64,000 bases of DNA from LMUY01 sp965198895 (GTDB taxonomy: Bacteria; Pseudomonadota; Alphaproteobacteria; Acetobacterales; Acetobacteraceae), in assembly GCA_965198895.1 (NCBI GenBank), contig OZ240676.1, positions 1,550,001-1,614,000 on the forward strand. The letters run 5' to 3'. Within the stretch, counting starts at the first letter, position 1. The number at the start of each line of letters is the position of its first letter. The notes beneath the pieces are model-generated. The model searched no databases, had not been told where the DNA came from, and saw only the letters and a program-made list of their open reading frames with translations. The position numbers and the translations under genes are program-made. Below are positions 34,955-44,381 of the stretch, in pieces.

Positions 34955-36118
34955 TCAGGCTCCAGCGGCGACGAGGGGTAGAGTCCGACGCACTTGCCTC
35001 GTCCGCCGTACCTCGAGCGCGAGACCCGCGGCGACCATGATGGACATGCCGATCACGTCCACGACGGCCTGGATACCCAATCCCTCGCCAAAGGTCCGGA
35101 ATACGAGCCGGCCAAAAATTGCCAGGGTGCAGCCGAGCGCGAAGATGAGCAGCGAATGCCGCCCGCAGGCGTTCGCTCCGTGCAAAACCCAGCTCTGAGC
35201 TGCCCGGCGCGCCCAAGCCGAACTCAGGGTCAGATAGGTCAGCGCCGTGATGTCGATGATCCGGGGCCAAGCCAGGGTGCTCTTGTCAGGGTTGGCGATG
35301 TGAAGCGGCATGAGCGCCGGCAGCCCCCAATCCGACCATGGTGCGGAGGTGACGAACGCGACGCCGAGATAGGCGATCGCCGCTGCTTGCAGCGCCTTGT
35401 GTCGCGGAAGCGCCCCGTTGTGGCGCTGGGTGATGAGGGCGAGCATGCCACCGAGCACAAATAGGAGCTGCCACGCGAATGGGTTGAAATACCAGCCCTT
35501 CGTATCGTCCAGGACGTTCGGCAGATCGATCGCCGGATGGAACTGCACCGCGAGCCAAATGCAGCCGGAGATGGCCAAGGTCAGGGCTGGGCTGCGCCGA
35601 ACACCCAGCCAGATGAGCGGGAAGATGGCCAGGAGGACGATGTAGAGCGGAAGGATGTCGAGATAGGTCGGAAGCGCCTGCAAGGTCATCGCCTGGACCA
35701 GGCCATTCACCGGGCTGCTGAGGATCGGCGCCACGGCCCTGGGCGTCACGCCATAGATGCCGGACCAGATCCGCACAATGGCGAGCGTTGCCAGGAGCAG
35801 GCCGACATGCACGCCGTAGATCATCCCTACGCGCTTGCCGACCCGGCGCAATCCGGTCGCTGCATCCCGGTCCATGCCGCGCCCATAGGCCAACATGGAC
35901 GCAAAGCCCGCCAACAACACGAACACCTCGCCGGCATCGGAAAACCCGAACTGGTGCAGGGTGAACAGGCTCGCCTTGTTGTCGGGAATATGGTCGAGAA
36001 AAATCATCAACAGCGCGAGGCCGCGCATGACATCCACGCGGACATCCCGCTCCGAGGCCGGAGTTGCTACGGGGGGGAATTTCGGCTGAGCTTTCAGGTC
36101 GGCCACGGCATCGGTCAT
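34955..36118 (-). CDS. OpgC-domain membrane protein
   Basis: A 387-residue inner-membrane protein with about ten helices. It begins with the OpgC signature (RVDVMRGLALLMIFLDHIPDNKASLFTLHQFGFSDAGEVFVLLAGF), including the DH pair typical of the acyltransferase-3-like clan. In Rhizobiales and others OpgC adds succinyl groups to osmoregulated periplasmic glucans, so a cell-envelope O-acyl modification is likely. No opgG/opgH gene is in the window. The ATG at 36118 is clear. Confidence 0.88.
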   Translation of the reverse strand: MTDAVADLKAQPKFPPVATPASERDVRVDVMRGLALLMIFLDHIPDNKASLFTLHQFGFSDAGEVFVLLAGFASMLAYGRGMDRDAATGLRRVGKRVGMIYGVHVGLLLATLAIVRIWSGIYGVTPRAVAPILSSPVNGLVQAMTLQALPTYLDILPLYIVLLAIFPLIWLGVRRSPALTLAISGCIWLAVQFHPAIDLPNVLDDTKGWYFNPFAWQLLFVLGGMLALITQRHNGALPRHKALQAAAIAYLGVAFVTSAPWSDWGLPALMPLHIANPDKSTLAWPRIIDITALTYLTLSSAWARRAAQSWVLHGANACGRHSLLIFALGCTLAIFGRLVFRTFGEGLGIQAVVDVIGMSIMVAAGLALEVRRTRQVRRTLPLVAAGA

Positions 36119-36252
36119 TCAAGCGGCTCCAGCGACGCGACAGCTAAACCACAAATGATCGGGCAGTTTCGTAACCCATTGTAAACGCACCGACGTTTGA
36201 TCGTTCCCGGTCGCGATCCGCCAACCACCCCTTGGCGCGACCCTGCGCCGGG

Positions 36253-37146
36253 TCAGCCAGCCTTGGCCCTCGCCTTGGCGGCGGCGCCGGATGCGGGGTT
36301 CATCCAGCGCGTGTGATGCCGGGAGGCTTCCGGCAGCCGCAACATCGTGTCGGTTAGCGTCTCGACGCCCTCGGTGAGCATCCGCGCAAGGTCCGCGATC
36401 CGCTCCGGCAGCAGCCGTTCGGGAATGCCGGCGAGCGTCAGTGCTCCCAGCGGCCGCCCGGGCCGGCTGGTGATCACGACCGAAACCCCCATGATCCGCC
36501 CGGCGGCATCCTCCGGCGCGAGCGCGTAGCCGTGGGTGCGGCAGTCGTCGACGGCACGGCGGATGGCGTCTGGATCCTGGTTGGGGACCTCGGCAAGGCG
36601 AGCGGCGGCGCGCTTGAGCACGGCTTCGACCTCGTACGCTTGCATGCCGGCCAGGATCGCGATCCCGGCGCTGCCGGCCCCGAGCGGGCGGTGGGACCCG
36701 ATATCCATCGGCATGACCTTGACCGGGAAATCCCCGGTTTCGACGTCCACGCAAAACAGGCTCTGCCCGGAGCGGACGCAGAACATCGCCGTGTCGCCAC
36801 TCTGCGCCGCCAGCCGGTGCAGCACGCTGCGTGCGACGGCGCCGAGGTCGATCTGGTTCGAAGCGGTGGCGGCGAGGGCGAAGAACTCCAGCCCCAGCCG
36901 GTAGCGCTTGGTTGCCGAATCCTGGTCGAGAAAACCCCGGGTGGTGAGGCTGACGAGCAGCCGGTAGGCGGTTGCACGGTCGAGCCCACTCGCGGCCGCC
37001 AACTCCGTCAGGCGCAGGCCATGGCCGGAGCCGACCGCGACAAGTTGGACGAGCGACAGCGCGCGATCGACCGTTTGCGAGCCGGCGGGTTGCCGGGGTT
37101 CTTGATTTGTCTTCTCGCGGCTCACTTGATCCGAATTCCTGCCCAT
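36253..37146 (-). CDS. IclR-family transcriptional regulator
   Basis: A 297-residue regulator with an N-terminal winged helix-turn-helix (about residues 23-80: TVDRALSLVQLVAVGSG, LTELAAASGLDRATAYRLL, RGFLDQD). The C-terminal IclR effector domain has the TAMFCVRSGQSLFCVDVETG and PLGAGSAGIAILAGM segments. It faces a cytosine-deaminase-like gene across 159 bp and probably controls it and the following monooxygenase. The ATG at 37146 gives a normal N-terminal extension; an upstream start would be unusually long. Confidence 0.9.
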   Translation of the reverse strand: MGRNSDQVSREKTNQEPRQPAGSQTVDRALSLVQLVAVGSGHGLRLTELAAASGLDRATAYRLLVSLTTRGFLDQDSATKRYRLGLEFFALAATASNQIDLGAVARSVLHRLAAQSGDTAMFCVRSGQSLFCVDVETGDFPVKVMPMDIGSHRPLGAGSAGIAILAGMQAYEVEAVLKRAAARLAEVPNQDPDAIRRAVDDCRTHGYALAPEDAAGRIMGVSVVITSRPGRPLGALTLAGIPERLLPERIADLARMLTEGVETLTDTMLRLPEASRHHTRWMNPASGAAAKARAKAG

Positions 37147-37305
37147 CTTGCCAGATCTAGCAGAACCTCCCTGCCCTCGCGATACGACTTCTGCGCGATC
37201 GCCCGGTTCCAGATGTCCAGCTGGCTGCCTCCAGCGCGTGACAGGGCCGTATAGTTGCCGGACCAAACACTGCCTCTATGCTGACCCGCATGGAGGGCAA
37301 AGCGC

Positions 37306-38499
37306 GTGGAAGCTGACCTGCTGCTGACGAATGTGCGCCCGATGGGCGGTGCTGCCGGCGACATCCTGATCCACGCGGGCCGCATCGCCGCGGTGGGCGT
37401 GCCCGCACCGCCCGGGATTGCGACGCTGGATGCCGGCGGGCGGATCGCACTGCCCGGGCTGGTGGAGGCGCACACGCACTTGGACAAGTCGTTGCTGGGC
37501 TTACCATGGTATCGCAACGAGGTCGGGCCCCGCCTCGTGGACAAGATCAGCAATGAGCGCACCGTCCGCCGCACCCTGCCGATCGACCCCCGCCAGCAAT
37601 CCGCCCGGCAGGCGGCGCTGACGGTCAGCCACGGCGCCACCCACATCCGCACCCATGTCGACGTCGACACGGAGTGTGGCATCGCAGGCATCGAGGGCCT
37701 GCTGGCGACCCGCGCCGACCTGGCGGACATCGTCGGCATCGACCTGGTGGCGTTCCCGCAAAGTGGCCTGCTGATCCGGCCGGGCACGCTGGCGCTGATG
37801 GAGCAGGCGCTGCGCCTGGGGGCGGAGACGGTCGGTGGGCTCGATCCCTGTGCCATCGATCGCGATCCAAAGGGCCATCTGGACGCCGTGTTCGGCCTGG
37901 CCGAGCGGTTCGGCCGCGGGGTGGACATCCACCTGCACGAGCCCGGCGAAATGGGCGCGTTCTCGATGGAGCTGATCATCGAGCGCAGCCGGGCGTTGGG
38001 CATGGCCGGACGGGTCATGATCAGCCACGCCTTCTGCCTCGGCATGCCCGACCCGGCCATCACCGAACCGCTGATTGCCGACCTGGCCGAAGCTGGCATC
38101 GCCATTTGCACCACCGCCCCCGCATCCCGCCCCGTGCCCGCGGTGAAGCGCCTGGTTGCGGCCGGCGTGGTGGTCTGCGCCGGCAGCGACGGCATCCGCG
38201 ACACCTGGGGGCCGTACGGCAACGGCGACATGCTGGAACGCGCCATGTTCGTCGGCCTACGCAACAACCTGCGCCGGGACGACGAGTTGGCGCTCGCCCT
38301 GGACACCTGCTCCGTCGGCGGCGCCAAGGCGATCGGCCTCGCCGGATACGGGTTGGAGCCGGGTTGCTGGGGCGACCTCGTGCTCGTGCCGGCCGAGACC
38401 GTGGCGGAAGCCGTGGCCCAGCGCCCGGCCGGCCGCATCGTGGTGCGCCGGGGCCGGATGGTGGCGCAGGATGGCCACACGCTGTTTCCCGTGCCCTGA
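37306..38499 (+). CDS. Amidohydrolase, cytosine-deaminase-like
   Basis: A 397-residue cytoplasmic deaminase of the CodA/N-isopropylammelide-hydrolase group. Metal site motifs: HTHLDKS (HxH), the internal HLHEPGEMG (His-x-His-x-x-Glu), ISHAFCLG (His) and CAGSDGIRDTWGPYG with the catalytic Asp, a very typical CodA segment. It probably deaminates a pyrimidine, triazine or related cyclic amide. GGAGGG precedes the GTG at 37306. A flavin monooxygenase gene follows after 37 bp on the same strand, suggesting one catabolic operon under the divergent IclR regulator. Confidence 0.88.
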   Translation: MEADLLLTNVRPMGGAAGDILIHAGRIAAVGVPAPPGIATLDAGGRIALPGLVEAHTHLDKSLLGLPWYRNEVGPRLVDKISNERTVRRTLPIDPRQQSARQAALTVSHGATHIRTHVDVDTECGIAGIEGLLATRADLADIVGIDLVAFPQSGLLIRPGTLALMEQALRLGAETVGGLDPCAIDRDPKGHLDAVFGLAERFGRGVDIHLHEPGEMGAFSMELIIERSRALGMAGRVMISHAFCLGMPDPAITEPLIADLAEAGIAICTTAPASRPVPAVKRLVAAGVVVCAGSDGIRDTWGPYGNGDMLERAMFVGLRNNLRRDDELALALDTCSVGGAKAIGLAGYGLEPGCWGDLVLVPAETVAEAVAQRPAGRIVVRRGRMVAQDGHTLFPVP

Positions 38500-38536
38500 A
38501 TCGACACCGCCTGTCTGGACTATGGGAGGAGACGCC

Positions 38537-39871
38537 ATGCCCGAGGCTCCACGCCAGATGCACTTGAACCTGTTCATCCAGGGCATCGGCCACCACGAGG
38601 CCGCCTGGCGCAGCCCCGCAACCGATCCGGCCGACATGCTGGATATCGGCTACTACCAGCGTCTGGCGCAGAGGGCGGAAGCGGCGAAGTTCGACGCGAT
38701 CTTCATCGCCGACGCCCTGGCCATCAATCCGAACATCGAGTTCGGCCCCTTCAACAACTTCTTCGAGCCGCTGACTCTGCTCGCCGCCGTCGCCGCCGTC
38801 ACCGAGCGGATCGGCGTGATCGGTACCGCATCCACCACCTATGGCGAGCCCTACGACATCGCTCGCCGCTTTGCCTCGCTGGACCGGGTCAGCCGCGGGC
38901 GCGCCGGTTGGAATATCGTGACCTCCGGCAACGAGATGGCGGCCCAAAACTTTGGCCACGACGCCCACCTGGAACACAGCCGCCGCTACGCCCGCGCCAC
39001 CGAGTTCGTGGAGGTGGCCATGAAGCTGTGGGACAGTTGGGACGATGCCGCCTTGATCGCCGACCGCGCCCGCGGCCGCTTCGTGGACCGCAGCCGAATT
39101 CGCCGCATCGATCACGACGGCGGGCACTTCAAGGTGCGCGGCCCGTTGGATTTCCCGGGCCCGCCGCAGGGCTATCCCGTGCTGGTGCAGGCCGGGTCGT
39201 CCGAGGACGGGCGGGAGTTCGCCGGGCGCTTCGCCGAGGCGATCTATACGGCGCAGAACAATCTGGCCGACGCCCAGGCTTTCTACACCGACGTGAAGGC
39301 CCGCATGCGCCGCCACGGCCGCACGCCGGACCAGCTTTGCATCCTGCCGGGCCTAGCGCCCGTCGTCGGCCGCACCGAAGCGGAGGCGCGCGAGAAGCAG
39401 GCGGCGCAGAACGAACACATCATTCCCGAATACAGCCTGGTCTCTTTGTCCAACAACCTCGGCGTCAACCTGTTCGAACATGACATCGACGGACCTCTGC
39501 CACCCGTGCCGCCGATCGAAAGCATCAACGGCACCAAGAGCCGCCACCAGGTGTTCCTCGACATGGCCCGGCGCGACGATCTCACGATCCGCCAGTTGAT
39601 CCACCGCATCGCCTTTGGCCGCGGCCACGACACCTTCGCCGGCACGCCCGTGCAGATCGTCGATCACATGGAGGAGTGGTTCACCTCCGGCGCCTGCGAC
39701 GGCTTCAACCTGCTGCCGCCAACCCTGCCCGGCGACTTCCACGTGTTCTGCGAACTGGTGCTGCCGGAACTGCGGCGGCGCGGGCTGTTTCGAACCGAGT
39801 ACACCGGCCACACCCTGCGCGAACATTTCGGGCTGCAGCGTCCGGGCGTTAGCCCTGTTCGTCCGCTTTGA
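38537..39871 (+). CDS. NtaA/SnaA/DszA-family FMN-dependent monooxygenase
   Basis: A 444-residue luciferase-like flavin monooxygenase. Typical segments: FNNFFEPLTLLAAVAAVTERIG, GTASTTYGEPYDIARRFASLDRVSRGRAGWNIVTS near residue 95, HFKVRGPLDFPGPPQGYPVLVQAGSSEDGREFA, and the late FAGTPVQIVDHMEEW and DGFNLLPPTLPGD. Relatives cleave C-N or C-S bonds in nitrilotriacetate, EDTA, pristinamycin and dibenzothiophene sulfone and need a separate FMN reductase, which is absent here. GGGAGGAG supports the ATG. It fits a nitrogen-compound degradation operon with the preceding deaminase. Confidence 0.92.
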   Translation: MPEAPRQMHLNLFIQGIGHHEAAWRSPATDPADMLDIGYYQRLAQRAEAAKFDAIFIADALAINPNIEFGPFNNFFEPLTLLAAVAAVTERIGVIGTASTTYGEPYDIARRFASLDRVSRGRAGWNIVTSGNEMAAQNFGHDAHLEHSRRYARATEFVEVAMKLWDSWDDAALIADRARGRFVDRSRIRRIDHDGGHFKVRGPLDFPGPPQGYPVLVQAGSSEDGREFAGRFAEAIYTAQNNLADAQAFYTDVKARMRRHGRTPDQLCILPGLAPVVGRTEAEAREKQAAQNEHIIPEYSLVSLSNNLGVNLFEHDIDGPLPPVPPIESINGTKSRHQVFLDMARRDDLTIRQLIHRIAFGRGHDTFAGTPVQIVDHMEEWFTSGACDGFNLLPPTLPGDFHVFCELVLPELRRRGLFRTEYTGHTLREHFGLQRPGVSPVRPL

Positions 39872-40140
39872 AACTGACATGGACACCGTCTCGACCCCGC
39901 ACCCAGTAGCCTGACGCTTTGACCCAAGCCCGCGCGTGGGCCCGGACCTCCAGCATATGCCGGCGCAGCACCCTCACCACCTCAGCCTCTGACGCGATCC
40001 AGACGAAGCCGTCACCATGCGGCACATTCAAACTCTGCAACACCCGCAGGAGCGATGCCGCGTCGTCGTCGCCTGCGGTCCGGCGCTCGACCCACACCTG
40101 CCTCTCGGACGCATTGTTGACGACGACGAAATCGTCCAAG
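39849..40140 (-). pseudogene. C-terminal remnant of a siderophore-interacting protein (SIP) gene
   Basis: About 95 residues match the end of SIP/ViuB ferric-siderophore reductases: HGDGFVWIASEAEVVRVLRRHM and VKASGYWVRG. The FAD domain and the gene start are missing; upstream sequence runs straight into a REP-like element at 40153. It overlaps the end of the convergent monooxygenase gene by 23 bp. Confidence 0.68.
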
Positions 40141-40152
40141 GGATCTATTTTC

Positions 40153-40228
40153 GTAGGGTGGGGTGCGCTTTGGCACCCCACCACCAAGCGCCGCCGGTGG
40201 TGCGTTGCCAAAGCGCAACGCACCCTAC
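40153..40228. repeat. REP/BIME-like element with GTAG...CTAC ends
   Basis: Outer GTAGGGTG (40153-40160) and CACCCTAC (40221-40228) enclose two hairpins: GTGGGGTGC/GCACCCCAC (40158-40166 with 40173-40181) and GTGCGTTGC/GCAACGCAC (40200-40208 with 40215-40223). It has the same design as the element after rho but different stems. It sits exactly between two gene remnants. Confidence 0.75.
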
Positions 40229-40709
40229 AGGTTGGGACAGTCGAGAACTGGGGATGCCCCCTGCGTCACCCGCGCCGTCCGCGCCAGAGCCAGCGTGGCC
40301 ACCAGCGTGACCGGGACTCCGACGAGCCATGGCACACGCCGATCAGCAGCAGCGAAAGCGCCGCCGCGATGATCCCGTGCGACCAGAACAGCAGCAGGTA
40401 TCCGCAGCCGACCCCCACCGTCGAGACCAGCAGGACGGGCCGCCGACCCACGCGGTCTGCGATGCCGCCGACCACGGGCGTCGCGATCAGTTCGCCCCCG
40501 GCGTAGCACGCGAGCAGCAAGCCGACGAACTCGACCGGTACGCCGCCCTCGCCCCGCGCCCACAGCGCGAAGAAGGGCAAGAGCGTGCCATCTGCGAGGC
40601 CGGCCACGAAAAACAAGGAAATCGCGACACGAGCCGCCGGCGGCATGCCACGAACGATCGCGATATTTGCGAGCAAGATACGATTGAAGAAGTTCACGTC
40701 ACCATCCAT
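40225..40709 (-). pseudogene. MFS transporter with internal deletion and frame change
   Basis: The first ~130 residues are a normal MFS start with four helices and the loop motif GGIADRVGRRPVLL. Near 40325 the frame changes: the original frame drifts into RSRWWPRWLWRG and stops at 40266, while the shifted frame gives VPWLVGVPVTLVATLALART, the typical last helix of such transporters, ending at 40225. About eight helices are missing. Confidence 0.7.
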
Positions 40710-40851
40710 GCGCTACGGCACGAGGCCTTCCGCTAATGCGGGCGGCGTCGGGCCTGCGCGTTGGGTGACGTTAACGCTTACGACCACTCGTATTGCGAGC
40801 GGTTCGCATCCATACCGCCGGCCAGCGTGGGATGCAACCCTATTTTTGCGA

Positions 40852-40895
40852 GCTTGCCCTACGATTTCCCCATAGGCCGAATTCGTAGGGCAAGC
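40852..40895. terminator. 13-bp perfect inverted repeat downstream of the peptide ABC operon
   Basis: GCTTGCCCTACGA (40852-40864) pairs fully with TCGTAGGGCAAGC (40883-40895) over an 18-base loop. It begins 25 bp past the substrate-binding-protein stop on the strand being transcribed. There is no T-run. GTAG tetranucleotides inside both arms hint that it derives from the same REP family. Confidence 0.5.
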
Positions 40896-40919
40896 CTAAT
40901 TAGGCCCGCCGAACCGGAC

Positions 40920-42443
40920 TCAAACCCATTTCGATAGATAGAACCGTGGCAGCTCGTCGGGGAACGGCTTGAACGCGAGGTTCTTTGCGAAAGCGTACTG
41001 CGTCACCGACGTGTACAAGGGCAGCCAGTAGGCCTGCTCGGTCACGCGGCGGATGGCCGCGGTGTAGTGCGTCTCGCGCTTCGCCGGGTCGGTCTCGGTA
41101 CCGCCCAGCTGCAACTCCTTCTGCACCTCGGGGTCGTGCGCATAGTCGTTGGAACCACCGCCGAAATAGTACGGCAGGATGGCCGAGACGTCGTTGATCG
41201 AGTTGCTGCCCCACGTACCGAGGTTGGTCGGCGTCTGACCCGCCATCACCTTCTCGATCTCGGCACCCACCTGCAGCTGCTGAATGTTCAGGGTGATGCC
41301 CACCGCGCGCAGGTAGCTCTGCACGGCCGCGGGGAAACTCGGCAGCACGTAGGTGAACAACGTGGTGGCGAACCCGTCCGCGAAGCCGGCCTCCTTCAGC
41401 AGCGCCTTGGCCTTCGCAGGGTCGAAATCGTACGCCACCGCAGCCGATTGGTTGCAGCCGAACTGGCTCGGGTAGCACGGCGCGTTCACCGGGTGGCTGT
41501 CGCCCTGCATCAAATTATGCGCGATGGCGTTGCGGTCGATAGCGTGGCAGATCGCCTGGCGCACTTTGAGGTTGGTGAGCGGATTGCCCGCACCGCTGCG
41601 GCCGGCTGCATCCAGCTGCAAATAGCCGAGCCGCATGGACCCGGCGCGCACCGCGGTCTTGCCCGGCAGCATCTTGAGATTGTCGAACTGGTCGGGGTTG
41701 TAGTTCCATATCCAGTCGGTCTGACCGCCGATGAAGGCCGACAGCTCGCTTGCCGCGTCCAGCACCTCCATGATTTTTAGCGTCTTGATCGCCGGCTTCG
41801 GCTTCGGGGCGCCGGCATAATAGCCCTCGAAGCGCTCGAACTCGATCAAGGAACTGCCGTTCACGCTGGTGATCCGGTACGGCCCGGTGCCGACCGGCGC
41901 CTTGGAGTAACCCTCGGGCCCGACCTTCTCGCGGTACATCTTCGGGTAGATCGGCGTCAGCATCGCGAGGTACTCGAGTGCCGCCGGAAACGGCGCCTTC
42001 AGCTTCAGCCGCACCTGGTGGTCGTTGATCTTCTCCGCACCCGACCAGAACGAGAAATTGCTAGGCACCGCAACCTTCGGATCGTTCTGGATGGTCTGGA
42101 TCGTATAGACGACGTCGTCGGCGCCGAACGCGTCGCCGTTATGGAATTTCACGCCGTCGCGCAGGGTGAACTCGAGCGTCAACGGATCGACCTGCGTCCA
42201 GCCGGTGGCGAGCGCCGGCACGTTCTTGAACGTCTCGGGATCACGATACGCCAACATGTCCCAGGCTTCGTGCGACACGATCAGCCCGGTGCGCAGCGAG
42301 TTGCGATAGGGGTCGACGTCGGGCACGGCGTCGCGCCAGGTGACACGCAGCGTGTCCTGCGCCTTCTGCGCGTGGGCGGTCCCGATCGCACCGGGGAGCG
42401 CCGCGGCTGCGGCGGAGGCGGCGATGAATGAGCGACGCTTCAT
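40920..42443 (-). CDS. Peptide/nickel-type ABC substrate-binding protein (SBP family 5)
   Basis: A 507-residue exported binding protein; the signal peptide carries a twin-arginine-like start (MKRRSF) and ends AHAQ. Family 5 features: FTLRDGVKFHNGDAFGADDVVYTIQTI, GTGPYRITSV and VRQAICHAIDRNAI. It captures peptides or other amphipathic solutes for the four-gene importer encoded directly upstream. It is the last gene of that operon (22 bp after the ATPase gene). AAGGA nine bases upstream supports the ATG. Confidence 0.93.
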   Translation of the reverse strand: MKRRSFIAASAAAAALPGAIGTAHAQKAQDTLRVTWRDAVPDVDPYRNSLRTGLIVSHEAWDMLAYRDPETFKNVPALATGWTQVDPLTLEFTLRDGVKFHNGDAFGADDVVYTIQTIQNDPKVAVPSNFSFWSGAEKINDHQVRLKLKAPFPAALEYLAMLTPIYPKMYREKVGPEGYSKAPVGTGPYRITSVNGSSLIEFERFEGYYAGAPKPKPAIKTLKIMEVLDAASELSAFIGGQTDWIWNYNPDQFDNLKMLPGKTAVRAGSMRLGYLQLDAAGRSGAGNPLTNLKVRQAICHAIDRNAIAHNLMQGDSHPVNAPCYPSQFGCNQSAAVAYDFDPAKAKALLKEAGFADGFATTLFTYVLPSFPAAVQSYLRAVGITLNIQQLQVGAEIEKVMAGQTPTNLGTWGSNSINDVSAILPYYFGGGSNDYAHDPEVQKELQLGGTETDPAKRETHYTAAIRRVTEQAYWLPLYTSVTQYAFAKNLAFKPFPDELPRFYLSKWV

Positions 42444-42465
42444 GGGACGAAATCCTTGGTTGGAG

Positions 42466-43407
42466 TTACGCAGACGGTACGAGGTGGCACTCGACGGATC
42501 GGCGTGCCGGTGGTTCGGTCAGGCATCGCGGAATCGCCACCGGGCAGCGGGTATGGAAGCGGCAGCCCGGCGGGATATTCGCCGGGTCGGGCGTCGCGTC
42601 GCCCAGGCGTAGCTCCGGCAGGCCGAGCCCGGGCTCCGGCGTCAACACGGAGGCAAGCAGCGCACGCGTGTAGGGGTGCCGCCGCTCGCCGAAGACGGTA
42701 TCGGTCGCGGCATGCTCCACGATGCGGCCGAGATACATGACGGCCACCTCGTCCGCCACGTGCTCCACCACGGCGAGGTTGTGGCTGATGAACACCAGGG
42801 TCAGGTCCATCGCCGCGCGCAGATCCATCAGCAGGTTCAGGATCTGCGCTTGCACCGAAACGTCCAGCGCCGACGTGGGCTCGTCGCACACCAGGATACG
42901 CGGGCCGAGCACGAGAGCGCGGGCAATCGCGACACGCTGACGCTGCCCGCCGGACAGCTGCCCCGGGCGCCGCGACGCTACCGCAGGCGACAAGCCGACG
43001 CGCTCCATCATGTCGTGCACCCGCTTGCGCCGCACCTCCCCGCGCACGCCGCCGGCCGCATCCAGCGCCAGTGCGATCACGTCTTCGACGCTGCGCCGTG
43101 GGTTGAGCGAGCTGGTCGGATCCTGGAACACCGGTTGGATCAGCCGGGCACGCTCGCGCCGGTCCATGCCCGCGAGCGCCCGCCCGTCCACCCGCACGCT
43201 GCCCTGCGACGGCGGCAGCAACCCCAGCATGACCCGCGCCAAGGTGGATTTGCCGCAGCCCGATTCGCCCACGATTCCGAGCGAACCGCCCGCCGCGAGG
43301 TCGAACGACACGTCATCCACCGCGACCACGTGGCGTTTGGTGGCGAACATGCCGGCTGGCGCGTCGAACACCCGGCTGACCCCGCTGACCTCGAGCGCCG
43401 CACTCAC
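42466..43407 (-). CDS. Peptide ABC transporter ATP-binding protein (DppF/OppF-like)
   Basis: A 313-residue ATPase. Walker A is GESGCGKST, the signature LSGGQRQR, Walker B ILVCDEPTSALD with a following H-loop in FISHNLAVV. The C-terminal oligopeptide-type extension carries the Cys motif CRFHTRCPVAIPRC. It pairs with the next ATPase to power import. The start overlaps the upstream gene by 4 bp (ATGA). Confidence 0.95.
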   Translation of the reverse strand: MSAALEVSGVSRVFDAPAGMFATKRHVVAVDDVSFDLAAGGSLGIVGESGCGKSTLARVMLGLLPPSQGSVRVDGRALAGMDRRERARLIQPVFQDPTSSLNPRRSVEDVIALALDAAGGVRGEVRRKRVHDMMERVGLSPAVASRRPGQLSGGQRQRVAIARALVLGPRILVCDEPTSALDVSVQAQILNLLMDLRAAMDLTLVFISHNLAVVEHVADEVAVMYLGRIVEHAATDTVFGERRHPYTRALLASVLTPEPGLGLPELRLGDATPDPANIPPGCRFHTRCPVAIPRCLTEPPARRSVECHLVPSA

Positions 43408-44381
43408 GCCGCCTCTCCGTCACGCCAGCCAGGCTCCAGGCGGCAATGGTAGACATGGCCGGGCGCTGCCTCGTGCCGTGGCACGATCGTGGCGCAGGCG
43501 GCGATGGCGTGGTCGCAGCGGTCGCGGAAGGCGCAGCCTACGAAGCCCGGGGGGATCTGCGGCACGGTGCCGCGGATGCTGCCAAGGCGTTCCCCGCGGG
43601 CGACCCGGCCCGGCACCGGAATGGAGGCGATCAGTCCGCGCGTGTACGGATGCTGCGGGCGGGCGAACAGCTCGGCCACCGGGGCTGCCTCCACAACCAC
43701 CCCCGCATACATCACCGACACCTGGCTCGCCACCCGCGCCACCACGCCGAGGTCGTGCGTGATGAGCAGCAACCCGAGGCCGAGATCGCGCTGCAATTGG
43801 GCCAGCAGGGCCAGGATCTGCACCTGCACCGTGACGTCGAGCGCAGTGGTGGGCTCGTCCGCCACCAGCAGCTCCGGATCGCAGAGCAGCGCGCTCGCGA
43901 TCATCACCCGCTGACGCAACCCGCCCGAAAGCTGGTGCGGAAACTGGCCGAGCCGCATGGCCGGCGCGCTCACGCCGACGCGGTCCAGCATGGCGGCGGC
44001 CCGCTCCGCGGCTTCGGCGCGTCCTAAGCCGCGGTGGCGGCGCAGCACCTCGGTCATCTGCGAGCCGATCGTGTAGGCCGGGTTCAGGCTGGTCATCGGC
44101 TCCTGGAAGATCATGGCGATGCGGTCGCCGCGTAGCCGCGCCATCGCACGCTCCGGCAGACGCGCCAGGTCCTGTCCGGCGAACTGGATGCGCGAGGCTT
44201 GCCGTCGCGCGCCACGGGGTAGCAGGCCGAGCAGCGCCAAGGCGGAGAGCGATTTGCCGCAACCCGATTCGCCCACCAGGCAATGGGTCTCACCCGCCGA
44301 CACCGCGAGGTCGATGCCGCGGACGGCGTGCACCCCCGGGAAACGAACCTCGAGACCCGCGACGTCCAGCAACGCGCTCAC
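43404..44381 (-). CDS. Peptide ABC transporter ATP-binding protein (DppD/OppD-like)
   Basis: A 325-residue ATPase with Walker A GESGCGKSLSAL, signature LSGGLRQR, Walker B LLVADEPTTALDV and the Cys cluster CAFRDRCDHAIAAC in the C-terminal OppD extension. The DppF-like and DppD-like subunits form the asymmetric ATPase pair of this importer class. It overlaps its neighbours on both sides by 4 bp. Confidence 0.95.
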   Translation of the reverse strand: MSALLDVAGLEVRFPGVHAVRGIDLAVSAGETHCLVGESGCGKSLSALALLGLLPRGARRQASRIQFAGQDLARLPERAMARLRGDRIAMIFQEPMTSLNPAYTIGSQMTEVLRRHRGLGRAEAAERAAAMLDRVGVSAPAMRLGQFPHQLSGGLRQRVMIASALLCDPELLVADEPTTALDVTVQVQILALLAQLQRDLGLGLLLITHDLGVVARVASQVSVMYAGVVVEAAPVAELFARPQHPYTRGLIASIPVPGRVARGERLGSIRGTVPQIPPGFVGCAFRDRCDHAIAACATIVPRHEAAPGHVYHCRLEPGWRDGEAA

